DNA from: an uncultured Verrucomicrobiota bacterium
Lineage (GTDB): Bacteria; Verrucomicrobiota; Kiritimatiellia; CAIVKH01
Reading direction: 5' to 3'
Assembly: GCA_937872895.1 (NCBI GenBank)
Contig: CALMUP010000019.1
Span: 124,001 to 188,000 of the forward strand
DNA length: 64,000 nucleotides
Part shown: positions 42,925 through 53,600 of the stretch, one piece after another
Layout of the letters: each line of letters starts with the position of its first letter
Numbering within the stretch: position 1 is the first letter of the stretch
Program-made: the position numbers and the translations under genes
The notes under the pieces: generated by a model
Databases searched by the model: none
The model's input: the letters and a program-made list of their open reading frames with translations, nothing else
What the model was told of the DNA's origin: nothing

Positions 42925-43263
42925 CTACGCCTGGCCGAGCAGGGCATCGACCTTGGCGGCGCAGATGAAGTCGTTTTCGGAGAGGTGGCCGATGCTGTGG
43001 GTGGAGAAGCGGACGGTGCAGGTCTTGTAGCCGAAGGTGATGTCGGGGTGGTGGTCTTCGCGGTGGGCGAGCCAGGCGACGGCGTTCACGAAGGCGGTGG
43101 TGTGGTAGTAGTTCTTGAAGGAGTAGGTCTTGACGAGGTGGCGGTCGATGACCTCCCACCCCGGCAGGGCGGCGAGGCCGGTGCGGATGGTGTCGGGGTC
43201 GAGCGGCGGGGTGCCCGCCTCGCAGGGGCGGCAGTGGCGCGTGCGCAGGAGTTCGGGGTTCAT
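42925..43263 (-). CDS. phhB: Pterin-4a-carbinolamine dehydratase
   Basis: Dehydrates 4a-hydroxy-tetrahydropterin, 112 aa. The signature EDHHPDITFGYKTCTVRFSTHS, quoted in two parts HREDHHPDITFGY and TCTVRFSTHS, and the WEVIDRHLVKTYSFKNY segment are present. No aromatic amino acid hydroxylase is near, so a role in pterin recycling or as an accessory to other pterin (for example Moco) enzymes remains open. Confidence 0.93.
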   Translation of the reverse strand: MNPELLRTRHCRPCEAGTPPLDPDTIRTGLAALPGWEVIDRHLVKTYSFKNYYHTTAFVNAVAWLAHREDHHPDITFGYKTCTVRFSTHSIGHLSENDFICAAKVDALLGQA

Positions 43264-43288
43264 GGACGAGGCTCCTCGGGGTGGCGGT

Positions 43289-45751
43289 TCAGGGGATCAG
43301 GCCGGGCACGAGGCGGCGGACCTGGGCGGCTTGGCTGGTGTCGAGTTCGATGGCGCGGCGGGCTTGTGCTTCGGCGAGGTCGGTGGCCCCGTTGATGAGG
43401 GAGAAGGCGGCGAGGGCGGCGAGGGCGCGGGCGCGTTCGGCGGCGGGGATGGCGGTTTGCGCGGCGTAGAATTCGGCGACGCGGACGAGGCTGGCCGGCG
43501 GGAGGGAGTCCCACGAGCGGGTGCTGACGGCGCGGCCGTCGAGGGTGACGCGCAGGCCGAGGGTGGTGGCGCTGATGACATCGCCGCCGAGGTCGCTGCC
43601 GTCGGCGCGGGTGAAGGGTTGGCGGTCGGCGCTGCGGATGATGAAGGCTTTGAGACCGTCGAGGGTATCGATGAGGTTCTTCGTCCAGGTAGCGGCGGCG
43701 CGGCCTTCGCGGGTGGCCATGTCGGAGGGCAGGGTCGAGAGCGAGAGTGCGGCCTTACGGTAGTCGCGGGCGCGCAGGATCATCGGTGAGACGCCGGCGA
43801 GGGCGCGGTCGATGGCATCGAGGTCGGCCTGTACGGTGATCCGTTGGGTCCGCGCCTCGATCGCGGCGCGGTCGGCACGGAGGTCGGTTTGAGCGGCCTG
43901 CACACGTCGCAACGCGTCGTCGGTCCGGACGAGGAACAGCAACGGCAGTGTGGCGCGGGTGGCTTCGAGGTGGTGGAGGGCGGCATCGGCGCGGCCGGCG
44001 GCGATCAAGGTTCCGGTGGCGCGGTTCGCGGTTTCGGTTTCACGGTTGAGATCGCGCCAATGCGCGACGGCCGGGCGCAGGGCATCGACCCAGGCCGGGC
44101 CCTGATCGATGCGGCCGAGGAAACGCCCGAAGGCCTGTTCGGCGGCGGCGGGATCACCGGCGCCGACGGCCCGCAACCCGTCCATCGCAGCGGCGAAGTC
44201 GGTGTACCAGAGCGGCCAGGTGGCGGAACGGGCGGCGAAGGCGGCGGCATCGATGCGGCCGAGCAGGTAGTCGGCCAGCACCTTGGGCATGTGGATCGGA
44301 TGGTCGTCCGGTTGCGCGGCCTTGAAGCGGTCGGACAGCCGCTTGAGGTCGGCCTCGACCTGGGTGCGGTCATCGGCAAGCCACAGCGGGATGGCCTGGA
44401 GCAGCGGCATCCAGGCGAGGCGCGGACCCTGGCGCGGCAGCTTGCGGGTGAGCTCGACCAACGTGCGGTGCACGGCCATCGGATCACCCAGGACCAGGTC
44501 CCCGAACGCGGCGGCGAGGGCGCGTTCCTCGTCGGGTGCAAACAGCGCGACCTGCATGGCCTTGCGCTCGACCCCGTCGGGTCCGGTGAAGGTGGTGAGG
44601 GAAAAGAGATCGTCCTTCTCGGCCTGCGGCGGCGGGGTGGCGGGTTTGACCGGGCGGGTCGGCGCGACCGGAGGTGGCGCTCCGAGGTCATCCATCCCGG
44701 AAAACAACCAGTACCCGATACCGGCCAACGTGGCGAAGGCGATGGTGGCGATGGCCAGCGAGGAACGGGAGCGGGCGGGTTTGTGTTTGGTGCGCGCGGA
44801 GGATTTCCGGGCCTTGGCCGCCTCGAGGGCCGTGGTCATGTCGCTCTTGAGCGAAGCGGAGGTGGGGTAACGCAGGGCCGGATCGGCGGCCATCATGCGG
44901 CCGATCAACGCGACGGTGGCATCGGCGAGTTCGGGGCGCAGGGTCTTGAGGTCCGGCGGCGGATGCTTCAGGCGGGCGAGCACGACATCGGCGGCGGTGA
45001 CGCCGTCGAACGGTGGCTGGCCGGTCAGCGCGTGGAACATCGTCGCGCCGAGGCTGTAGAGGTCGGAGCGGTGGTCGGCCTTGTTGCCGCGGGCGCGTTC
45101 GGGCGAGATGTAGTACGGCGTGCCCCAGATCTCGCCGCGGTTCTGCTGGGCGTTGACGAACTGGGCGAGGCCGAAGTCCACGATCTTCGCGGTGCCGGCA
45201 TGGTCGATCAGCACGTTCTCGGGCTTGATGTCGCCGTGGACGAGGCCGGCCTCGTGTGCGGCCTTCAGGCCTTCGGCGACATCGAGGGAGAGTTTCAGCA
45301 GCTTCACCTCGTCCATCGGCTGCTCGCGCGTGAACAACTGGTTCATGCGGCCGCCGCTGACCAGTTCCATGACGATGTAGGGCTGGCCCTGTTCCTGGCC
45401 GCACGAATAGATCTGCACGATGTTGCGGTGGTTGAGGGCGGCGGCGGCCTGGGCCTCGCGGATGAAACTGGCGACGAGCTTGGCGTCCTCGCCCATCGCG
45501 GCCTTCATGACCTTGATGGCAACGAACCGGTTCAGGGCGGTGTCGAGGCCGCGGTACACCGCACCCATGCCACCGGACCCCATGCGCTCGACGAGCAGGA
45601 ACGAACCGAGCAGGACCGGCACGCTCAACATCGTGCCACAGTGCGGACAGGCCACGGCGGAGAAGGCGGGGCGTCCGGCCACCTCCACCTCTTTCGCGCA
45701 GGAGGAACACACCATGCGGTCCACCGGCGTGGCTTTGAGGTCCTGGTCCAT
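43289..45751 (-). CDS. Zinc-ribbon Ser/Thr protein kinase, membrane-anchored
   Basis: An 820-aa PknB-like kinase. An N-terminal zinc ribbon (C15, C18, C35, C38) precedes the kinase domain: glycine loop GSGGMGAV (58-65), K80, E99, catalytic loop HGDIKPEN with D174, DFG 192-194 and a SPERARG activation end. HGD replaces the usual HRD, so activation control may differ. One TM helix lies near residue 345. The ~450-residue outer part is alpha-rich and unassigned. It precedes phhB on the same strand. Confidence 0.9.
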   Translation of the reverse strand: MDQDLKATPVDRMVCSSCAKEVEVAGRPAFSAVACPHCGTMLSVPVLLGSFLLVERMGSGGMGAVYRGLDTALNRFVAIKVMKAAMGEDAKLVASFIREAQAAAALNHRNIVQIYSCGQEQGQPYIVMELVSGGRMNQLFTREQPMDEVKLLKLSLDVAEGLKAAHEAGLVHGDIKPENVLIDHAGTAKIVDFGLAQFVNAQQNRGEIWGTPYYISPERARGNKADHRSDLYSLGATMFHALTGQPPFDGVTAADVVLARLKHPPPDLKTLRPELADATVALIGRMMAADPALRYPTSASLKSDMTTALEAAKARKSSARTKHKPARSRSSLAIATIAFATLAGIGYWLFSGMDDLGAPPPVAPTRPVKPATPPPQAEKDDLFSLTTFTGPDGVERKAMQVALFAPDEERALAAAFGDLVLGDPMAVHRTLVELTRKLPRQGPRLAWMPLLQAIPLWLADDRTQVEADLKRLSDRFKAAQPDDHPIHMPKVLADYLLGRIDAAAFAARSATWPLWYTDFAAAMDGLRAVGAGDPAAAEQAFGRFLGRIDQGPAWVDALRPAVAHWRDLNRETETANRATGTLIAAGRADAALHHLEATRATLPLLFLVRTDDALRRVQAAQTDLRADRAAIEARTQRITVQADLDAIDRALAGVSPMILRARDYRKAALSLSTLPSDMATREGRAAATWTKNLIDTLDGLKAFIIRSADRQPFTRADGSDLGGDVISATTLGLRVTLDGRAVSTRSWDSLPPASLVRVAEFYAAQTAIPAAERARALAALAAFSLINGATDLAEAQARRAIELDTSQAAQVRRLVPGLIP

Positions 45752-45844
45752 GGTTCAGCAGTTATAGCCGGTGGAACGGGATGGAGGCAACAACCGTCGC
45801 GGCCGGATCACGCGGCGGGGGCCACGGGGGGGGGCGCGGCGCGA

Positions 45845-47890
45845 TCAGTGGCTGTTGACCCACTGGCGGATCACCGCGGCCGAGCGGTCGTTCGGGGCGA
45901 GGCGCAGGAACTCCTGGTAGTGCTGCTTGGCGCGGGCGTGGGTGTCGGGGTTGGCCGAGTAGATGAGTCCGAGCGCGTAGTGGGCAGCGGCATAGCCGGG
46001 TTTGGCGCGGATGATTTCCTCGAGCAGGCGGATGGCGGAGGTGTTGTCCTTGATGTCGCGGTACAGCAGGGCGAGGTTGTACTTGGCGTCGACGAGGTTG
46101 CCGTCGAGGCGGATGGCCCGGCGATAGGCATCGCGGGCGAGGTCGTTGTCGCCCTTCATCGCGTAACAGATGCCGAGGTTGTAGAAGACGCCGGGCAACT
46201 GGTCGTTGTTCTCGAGGGCGCGGGTGTAGAAGAAGATCGCGCGGTCCCAGTCGCGCTGCTCGTGGTAGAACCCGCCGCGCGCGTAGGCATCGGCGGCGGC
46301 GCGGGCGTTGATGACTGTCGGGGGCTTGTACTCGATGCGGCGCGCCGGCGGGGCGTCGGGTGAACGCGGGACGGCGGGGACGGTGGCGACCGGGCGGTTG
46401 GTCGGGGTGACTTGAGGTTTCGGGGTCGGGGCGAGGGCCTCGGCGCGTACCAGCGCAGCCTCGCGGCGCGAGTCGTTGGGAAAGTTGCGCGCGAAGGCGC
46501 GGTAGGCCTTCGCGGCGTTCTCGGCGAGGCCGAGGTTCTTGTCGAACAGCATCGCAAACTCCCACTGGGCGTCGGATAGGGTCGGATCGGACTCGATGAC
46601 CTTGCGAAAGTGGACCACTGCGGCATCGTATTCGGCATTGCGCATGGCCAGCCGGGCGAGACCGAGCTGGGCCGGGGCGTAATCGCCGTTAAGCGTGGCG
46701 GACTGGCGGAACGAGGTTGCGGCCTTGTCGTACTGGCCGCGCTCAAAGAGGTGCTGGCCGAGAAGCGCATGGGCGCGCGGCTGGTCCGCCGCCACCCGCA
46801 CCGCTTCGCGGTAAGCCTTTTCCTGGATGTCCACCCGGCCTTCGTTTGCGGCGGTTTCGGCTGCACGGACGTAGGTGTCGATCGCCTGCTGCACCTGGCC
46901 GGACCGGGCGCGCTGCTCGGCCTGGCGCAGCATCGCATCCACCGCGGCCAGCGAGGCGGGCGGGGCCGGTGGTGCAGCGGACGGCGAAACCGCGGGCATC
47001 GTGACGGCAGGTGGCGTCGGCGGCTCGGGAGTTACCGCTACCGAGGTCGTCCGCTCGTCGGGTGGCGGCGTGGTCTCGCTGACCAGGCTCGTTTCGGGCG
47101 GCGGACTGGCGGCATCGACGAGCGTACGCGGGGTCGTGGCCGCGCCGCGTTCGCCGATCCGGCTCATCGCGGAACGGGCCGCTTCGGCCCGTTCGTCACG
47201 GGGGGCTGCGGAAAGGAACCGTTTGTAATACGCCCGCGCCTGGTCGGGATCACCGGCCAGCGTGTCGTAGGCGACGGCGAGGTTGAACAGGGCCGGCGCG
47301 TACTTCGTGTTGATCTCCAGTGCCATCATCAGCGCCTCGATCGCCTGGGCCGGCTGACCGAGCTGGACATGCACATGGGCGATGTTGTTGTAGATGCGGG
47401 CGGACCGCGGTTCGCGGTCGAGGGCGGAATACAAGGTGTTGCGGGCGGCGGCCCATTCACCGCGCTGCATATGCAGTTCGGCCAGGTACTCCAGCGGGCG
47501 CGAGTCGGTGCGGTTCAATGTCGCGGCCTCGTTGAGGAAGCGCACCGCATTGCGCGCATCGTCGCGGCCGGCAGCCAGCACACCGAGGTTGTAGATCGGC
47601 TCGATCAGGTTCGGGTTGAGGCGGCGGCTGTCCTCGAAGGCCGTGACCGCCTCGTCAAACCGCCCGAGCCGCCACGCCGCGATGCCGAGGTAGTTGTGCA
47701 CCATCGCGTTGTCCACATGGCCGGGCCGGCGGGCGATCGCCTTCTCGAAGAACGATTTGGCGCGGATGTCATTCCCGCGCCGCAATTCGCGCACCCCGGC
47801 CTCGACATCACGTTGCTCATCCGGCCGGGAACAACCGGCCGAGACGGCGATGATCACGCCTGCGGTAAGAATGTGGGCAAACTTCATCAT
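45845..47890 (-). CDS. TPR-repeat lipoprotein
   Basis: A 681-aa exported protein. The signal peptide ends in the lipobox AVSAGC. About six TPR units cover residues 30-250 (for example NDIRAKSFFEKAIARRPGHVD, quoted partly), then a Pro/Thr-rich linker (about 255-325) and a second TPR block to the end. Likely an envelope scaffold. It lies upstream of the Ser/Thr kinase gene on the same strand. Confidence 0.88.
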   Translation of the reverse strand: MMKFAHILTAGVIIAVSAGCSRPDEQRDVEAGVRELRRGNDIRAKSFFEKAIARRPGHVDNAMVHNYLGIAAWRLGRFDEAVTAFEDSRRLNPNLIEPIYNLGVLAAGRDDARNAVRFLNEAATLNRTDSRPLEYLAELHMQRGEWAAARNTLYSALDREPRSARIYNNIAHVHVQLGQPAQAIEALMMALEINTKYAPALFNLAVAYDTLAGDPDQARAYYKRFLSAAPRDERAEAARSAMSRIGERGAATTPRTLVDAASPPPETSLVSETTPPPDERTTSVAVTPEPPTPPAVTMPAVSPSAAPPAPPASLAAVDAMLRQAEQRARSGQVQQAIDTYVRAAETAANEGRVDIQEKAYREAVRVAADQPRAHALLGQHLFERGQYDKAATSFRQSATLNGDYAPAQLGLARLAMRNAEYDAAVVHFRKVIESDPTLSDAQWEFAMLFDKNLGLAENAAKAYRAFARNFPNDSRREAALVRAEALAPTPKPQVTPTNRPVATVPAVPRSPDAPPARRIEYKPPTVINARAAADAYARGGFYHEQRDWDRAIFFYTRALENNDQLPGVFYNLGICYAMKGDNDLARDAYRRAIRLDGNLVDAKYNLALLYRDIKDNTSAIRLLEEIIRAKPGYAAAHYALGLIYSANPDTHARAKQHYQEFLRLAPNDRSAAVIRQWVNSH

Positions 47891-48001
47891 GGTGGATGTG
47901 GCGACATTAAGTCAGCCCCACCGGGGGCGCAAGCGAAGAAACACCCGCAGCGGACCTTCCTGCTTGCCCTCGCCACGAAGTCCTGCCTTAATGCCCCCAC
48001 C

Positions 48002-48808
48002 TTGAACCTGATCACCGACAAACCCCTTGCCTTCTTCGACATTGAAGCCACCGGCATCAATTTCCGCACCGACCGGATCGTCGAACTCGCCATCGTGAAG
48101 CGCCTTCCCGACGGAAGCCGCGAAACCCACACCTTCCGGTTCAACCCGGAACGCCCCATCCCGGCCGAAGCCACCGCTGTCCACGGCATCACCGACCAGG
48201 ACGTGAAGGACTGCCCGACGTTCAGCCAGACCGCCCCGGCGATCGCCGCGATCCTCGACGGCTGCGACCTCGCCGGCTACAACGTAATCCATTACGACAT
48301 CCCCCTGCTCCAGTCGGAATTCGAGCGGGTGGCGGTGCCGTTCAACGTCGAGGGACGCCGCATCGTCGATGCGCAGAAGATCTTCCACAAACGCGAGCCG
48401 CGCGACCTCTCCGCCGCGCTGCAGTTCTACTGCAACGATACCCACACCGGCGCGCACGGCGCGTTGAGCGATGTCGAGGCGACCATGCGCGTGCTCGATG
48501 GCCAGTACCAGCGCTATCCCGACCTGCCGACTGACATCGACACCTTGTCGGAATATTGCGACCAGCGCGACCCGAGCTGGGCCGACCGCAAGGGGCGCTT
48601 CAAGTGGGTGAACGGCGACCTGATCATCAACTTCGGCAAGAAGCAGGGCAAGTCGCTGCGCGAGATCGCCCGCTTCGAACCCAGCTTCCTGCGCTGGATG
48701 CTGAACAGCAGCTTCCCGCCCGACACCACCGCCATCGCCCGCAACGCCCTCGAGGGCAAGTTCCCCGACCCGCCCGGCCCCACCGGCTCGACCGGCACGG
48801 CCGAGTAG
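48002..48808 (+). CDS. DnaQ-like 3'-5' exonuclease
   Basis: DEDD exonuclease, 268 aa. Exo I FFDIEATG with Asp and Glu, Exo II YNVIHYDIPLL and Exo III HGALSDVEATMRVL (HxxxxD type) are all seen, with HGITDQDV between the first two. A C-terminal part (about 180-260) with GKKQGKSLREIA is a small DUF3820-like domain linked to exonucleases. The start is probably TTG 48002, since no ATG or GTG fits. It stands alone, divergent from the TPR gene. Confidence 0.87.
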   Translation: MNLITDKPLAFFDIEATGINFRTDRIVELAIVKRLPDGSRETHTFRFNPERPIPAEATAVHGITDQDVKDCPTFSQTAPAIAAILDGCDLAGYNVIHYDIPLLQSEFERVAVPFNVEGRRIVDAQKIFHKREPRDLSAALQFYCNDTHTGAHGALSDVEATMRVLDGQYQRYPDLPTDIDTLSEYCDQRDPSWADRKGRFKWVNGDLIINFGKKQGKSLREIARFEPSFLRWMLNSSFPPDTTAIARNALEGKFPDPPGPTGSTGTAE

Positions 48809-48813
48809 CCGCT

Positions 48814-50583
48814 TCACGTCGCGGCTTCGAGCAGGCGCGGCCAACCGCGTGGCACGCGGAGGCGCTTGAGGGTGCGGCGCGCCGCGTCCCGGCGGTTGAC
48901 CGACTTGTCCACCGCGTAGGCGGTGTATTCACAATACCACCGGTTGAACTCGACCGTGGCATACCCCCAGTCCTGCGAGTTGAAAAACTGGATATGCGGA
49001 TTGGCCGCCCGCACCACCGGCTCGAACAGGAACCGCTCGGGCATGCCAGCCAGGCCCGACGCCTCCGCGCCACCCGTGGCCAGGCCGCGCGCGATCTCGA
49101 CCAGGTTCGACGACGTGACGGCCGGGGTCATGAATTCGACCCCGATCACATTGTCGGGATCATCGTTCGCCGCAACCCGGTAATCCCGCTTCACGTACGA
49201 CGCGATGTAGCTGTGGAGGTCACCGGTCAGCCAGACGAGGTCGCGCACCCCGGCCGCGTGCACGGCATTGGCGATGCGATGCCGCTCCGCCTCGAATCCA
49301 TCCCAGGCATCGACCGACAGGAAGGTGCGCCCGGTCTCCGGATCCCCGACCGCCAGCTCGGCGAACAACACCTGGTTGCCAAGCGCCTTCCAGATCGCCG
49401 GAGAATGCGTCAGCCCGTCGATCAGCCAGTCCGACTGCGCCGCGCCGAGCATCGTACCCGCCGGATCGGTCCGCCCCGGACAATCCGGCGCGAGCTGCCG
49501 TTCGCCGAAGCCACCCTCGCCGCACGGGTGCGGGGTGCGGTACGTGCGTTCATCGAGCATGAACAACTGGAGCAGGTCGCCGAACACGAAGGACCGGTAG
49601 ATCGCGTAGTAGCCGTGCGGATGCAACGCGGTTTCGTTGATCGCCAACCGCGCCGGCACGTATTCGGCCCACGCCTGCATGGCGTCGCGCTTGAGCCGGC
49701 GCAAGCGATCCGGATCGCCCCCGTCCGGCGTGGCGCGGGTGAATGGATGGTCCGGCGCGCCCAGCGTGTCGCGCGCGTAATCCCAGTAGGTGTCGTTCGC
49801 CGTCTCGTGGTCGTCCCAGATGACGATCCAGGTGTGGCGCTCCATCGCCTCCTGGAACAACCGGTCGGAACGGTACCGTTGGTAGATGTATCGGAAATCA
49901 TGGAGATCCACCGCGACCGCCTGCCCGCTCGGCAAGGCCAGGAACCGGTCCGGGTACGGCAATACCTGCCGCGCCGGATCCGCCGCGCCTTCGTAGATGA
50001 AGTCGCCGAGGTGAACCACGAAGTCGATGCCTTCGTCGTCGGCGACCCGCGCCAGCGCCCCGTAGTAGCCATTGGCAAAATCCTGGCAGGTCAACACCGC
50101 CAGCTTCACCCGCTCGATCGGCGTGCCGGGAACCGGCAAGGTGCGGCAGCGTCCGGTCCGGCTGGCCACCCCGCGGTAGATGAAGCGGTAACAGTACATG
50201 CGACCTGACTGCAGTTGCCCATCGAGGTCAATCCGCACGGTGAAGTCCGTGGCAGCGGTGATCCGTTCCGCCTCGACCAGCCCGCGCACCACCGGCACCC
50301 GGAAGTCCGGATCGGCCGCGACCTCGAAGGCCAGCGGGCGGTCCGAACGCCACGCACGCGGGTTGATCCGCGTCCAGAGCACCACCCCGGACGGCGACGG
50401 ATCCCCCGACGCGACCGACAGGCCGAACACCGTCTCGGACGGGATCGCGCGGTTGAACCGGAACCACCGGCGTTCGCGACTGGCGATCTGGCCATGCAAC
50501 GACGGCGCCAACACGAGGTAAGGAACGGCAACACCCAGTGTGCGAAGGAAATGACGGCGGTTAATGGATCGCTTCATAAGCAA
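48814..50583 (-). CDS. phoD: PhoD-like alkaline phosphatase
   Basis: Exported metallophosphoesterase, 589 aa. A Tat-type leader NRRHFLRTLG is followed by the PhoD N-terminal domain (VASGDPSPSGVVLWTRI). Metal-site motifs are LTCQDF, VHLGDFIYEG, WDDHETANDTY and LTGDLHSY. It releases phosphate from phosphodiesters or monoesters outside the cytoplasm. ATG 50577 is an alternative start two codons in. No pho box is evident. Confidence 0.93.
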   Translation of the reverse strand: MLMKRSINRRHFLRTLGVAVPYLVLAPSLHGQIASRERRWFRFNRAIPSETVFGLSVASGDPSPSGVVLWTRINPRAWRSDRPLAFEVAADPDFRVPVVRGLVEAERITAATDFTVRIDLDGQLQSGRMYCYRFIYRGVASRTGRCRTLPVPGTPIERVKLAVLTCQDFANGYYGALARVADDEGIDFVVHLGDFIYEGAADPARQVLPYPDRFLALPSGQAVAVDLHDFRYIYQRYRSDRLFQEAMERHTWIVIWDDHETANDTYWDYARDTLGAPDHPFTRATPDGGDPDRLRRLKRDAMQAWAEYVPARLAINETALHPHGYYAIYRSFVFGDLLQLFMLDERTYRTPHPCGEGGFGERQLAPDCPGRTDPAGTMLGAAQSDWLIDGLTHSPAIWKALGNQVLFAELAVGDPETGRTFLSVDAWDGFEAERHRIANAVHAAGVRDLVWLTGDLHSYIASYVKRDYRVAANDDPDNVIGVEFMTPAVTSSNLVEIARGLATGGAEASGLAGMPERFLFEPVVRAANPHIQFFNSQDWGYATVEFNRWYCEYTAYAVDKSVNRRDAARRTLKRLRVPRGWPRLLEAAT

Positions 50584-50613
50584 CCCCTAGCAAACTCTGC
50601 ACATCTCCACAAG

Positions 50614-53600
50614 TTACCCTCGTGCAGGCGGAGCGGCCATAACCAGGCGGACCTTGGCCAGCAGGTCCTGCATCGAGAAGGGCTTCCGGATAAAATTGAC
50701 CGCGTGATCAAGAATGCCGTGTGCATCCATCACATCACCCGTGTAACCGGACATGTACAGGCAGCGGATGGAAGGATGAATCTCCGCGATGCGCTCGGCC
50801 AAGACGCGGCCATTCATGTCCGGCATCACGACATCGGTGAGGAGCAGGTCGATGCCTTCGGCCTGCTCGCGCACGCGCTCAAGCGCCTCGGCCGAAGAAG
50901 TCGCCTGAAGCACCCGGTACCCATGCCGCTCCAGCATCCGGCGGACCAGGTGCAGGATGGTGGCCTCATCCTCCACGACCAGGATCGTACCACGGCCGGC
51001 AACCACCGCCTCCGGCTCGACCGCCGCAACCGGCTCCGGCGAGTCCTCGCGGCTCGGGCAACGGGGAAGATAGACCTCAAACCGAGACCCCTGATCCAGC
51101 GCGCTGGACACCTCGATAAAGCCTCCGTTCTGCTTGACGATGCCATACACGGTGGACAACCCCAGACCGGTCCCCTGCCCCAGGGGCTTGGTGGTGAAAA
51201 ACGGCTCGAACAAGCGCATCAGGGTTTCCCGGTCCATGCCGCACCCGTTGTCGCTCACCGAAAGAAGGATGTAGGATCCCGGGGTTGCTCCCGCATGATC
51301 GAGGCTGGCCCGGTCGTCGAGTTCGACCCGCCTTGTCTCGATGGTGATCGTACCGGTGGTGCGTATCGCATCGCGGGCATTGATGCACAAATTGGTGAGG
51401 ACCTGGTCGATCTGGGAGGGATCCATTTTCACCAACGCATCTCGCTCCTCCGGATGCCACACCAACGTGGCATGCTCCCCGATCATGCGACGCAGCATCG
51501 ACAGCAACCCACCCACGGTTTCGTTCAGGTTGAGCACCCGCGGTTCGGTCACCTGCCGGCGGGCAAAAGCGAGCAGCTTGCGGGTGAGGTCTGCGGATCG
51601 TTTTCCGGCCTGTTGAATCTCCTGCAGCTCCGTGCGAAGGGTAGGGTCTTCCGGAACCCGCCCAAGCGCCAGCTCGGCATTGCCGAGAATCACCCCCAGC
51701 ATGTTGTTGAAATCGTGGGCGATGCCGCCGGCCAGCCGCCCGATCGACTCCATCTTCTGCGCCTGCATCAACTGGACCTGCAACCGCTCCCGCTCCTCCT
51801 CCAGCCGCTTCTTGTCGCTGATGTCCCGGGCGGTGGCGATCAGCACATCCTCCCCGAAAAACCGCCCCTTGTGCACAACCACTTCCTTGGGAAAGACTTC
51901 GCCGTTGGCGCGCTTCGCCCAGAAGTCAAACCGGGCGGGAACCCCGGTGCGCAGCACCTCGAACGACATCCGTTGTGTTTCCTCCAGGTTGTTCAGGCCC
52001 GGCGCGGCCAGGGTCAGCGGTGTCTGCCCGATCAGGGATTCGCGTCCGCATCCATAGAAACGGGCGGCGCCTTCATTCACCTCGATGAAGATACCCTCGG
52101 CGTTCTGGATGTAGATCGCCTCGGTGATGGCATTGATCACATCGAGGTAACTCTGCTTGGTCATCTCCAGCAGGGCGACCGCCTCGCGCCGCGCGGTAAT
52201 ATCGGCAAGGAAGAAAAGGTTCCGGTCGTCGCCCAGGCGGACGGCGGACACGGCAACCCAGCGGATGCGTTCCTGCTCCACTCGCAACGACAGCTCTGCT
52301 TCGGCACGACCATCCGCATGCAAACGCTTCATCAACAGGGACAACGACTCGCGCTGATCCGTTGCAAGCATATCGACAAGATTGCCGCCAACCGAGTGTT
52401 CGGTCCTGCTGCCAAGCAATACGCCCACCTGGTCGTTGGCATCCAATACAACACCCTCGCGATCGCACACCAGGATGCCGTACGGTGCCGACTGGATGTA
52501 GCTACGCCATTTCTCCTCGCTTTGCTCAATCGCCATCTCGACGCGGAAGCGCACCCGGACATTGACCAGCATCTGGGCGAATACCTGGAGCAACCGGCGC
52601 TCATCCTCGCCACAGGCATGGGTGGCGCGCACGAAGTCGAACCCGACGAAACCATAGCAGCGCCCGGCCTCCATCAGCGGCACCATGATGATGCTTCGCA
52701 CCTCCTGCCGTATCAGTTCGTCACGGAGCGGATCCCCCTCCGCCATGGCCAGCACGTCCGCGATCTCCACGGACGCGCCGTGGCGATGGGTCTCGACCAT
52801 CCGGCCCAGCGACGTCATCGGCAAGGCCTGCAGCGAGTCGATGACCGGCACGACGCCTTCCGCGCACCACTCGTGGGTGTTGCGGCACACCGACATATCC
52901 TCGTTGTACTCGAACAGGTAGGCCCGATCCGCTCCGACAAAGCGCCCGAGCCGCGCCAACGACTGATGAAGGGCGGGATCAACCAGGCCGAGTGGCACGC
53001 TGATGTAGGTGGAGGCCAGCTCCATCAGGATCGCCTGCAACTGGGATTGCTGGCGCAACGCATGCTCCACCCGGTCGCGCTCGGTGATGTCGCGGCTGAT
53101 GCCGAGGATGCCCAGCACCGCGCCATCCGCACCCTGGTACGGAGTCTTCAAGGTATCCAGCAGCACGCGGCGGCCATCCTTGCGGTACGTCACCCATTCG
53201 TCATAGCGGTGTGGTGCCAGGCGCGCCAGCATCAGCCGGTCGTTCGCGACAAACCCCGCGGCGATTTCCGGATCAAAGAGGTCGGCATCGGTTCGCCCGA
53301 TGATCGCCTCGCGCGGATGCCCGGCAAATTCCGCGAAGGCCGGATTGCAGCCCAGGTACACCCCGTGCTGGTCCTTGAAGAAGATCAGGTCCGGCGTCGA
53401 ATCCAGCAGCGAGGTGATCATCGCTGTCTGCATCCGCACCTGGTCCTGGAACCGCTTGATGTGCGTGATATCGACATCCATGCCGCGATATCCGACCACC
53501 TTGCCTGCGGCATCGCGGATGGGCATGCCGCTGGTATCAACCCACACAACCTCTCCGTTGCGGGTGAGCAAGGGATTCTCCAGATTGCTGAAATCCTCAC

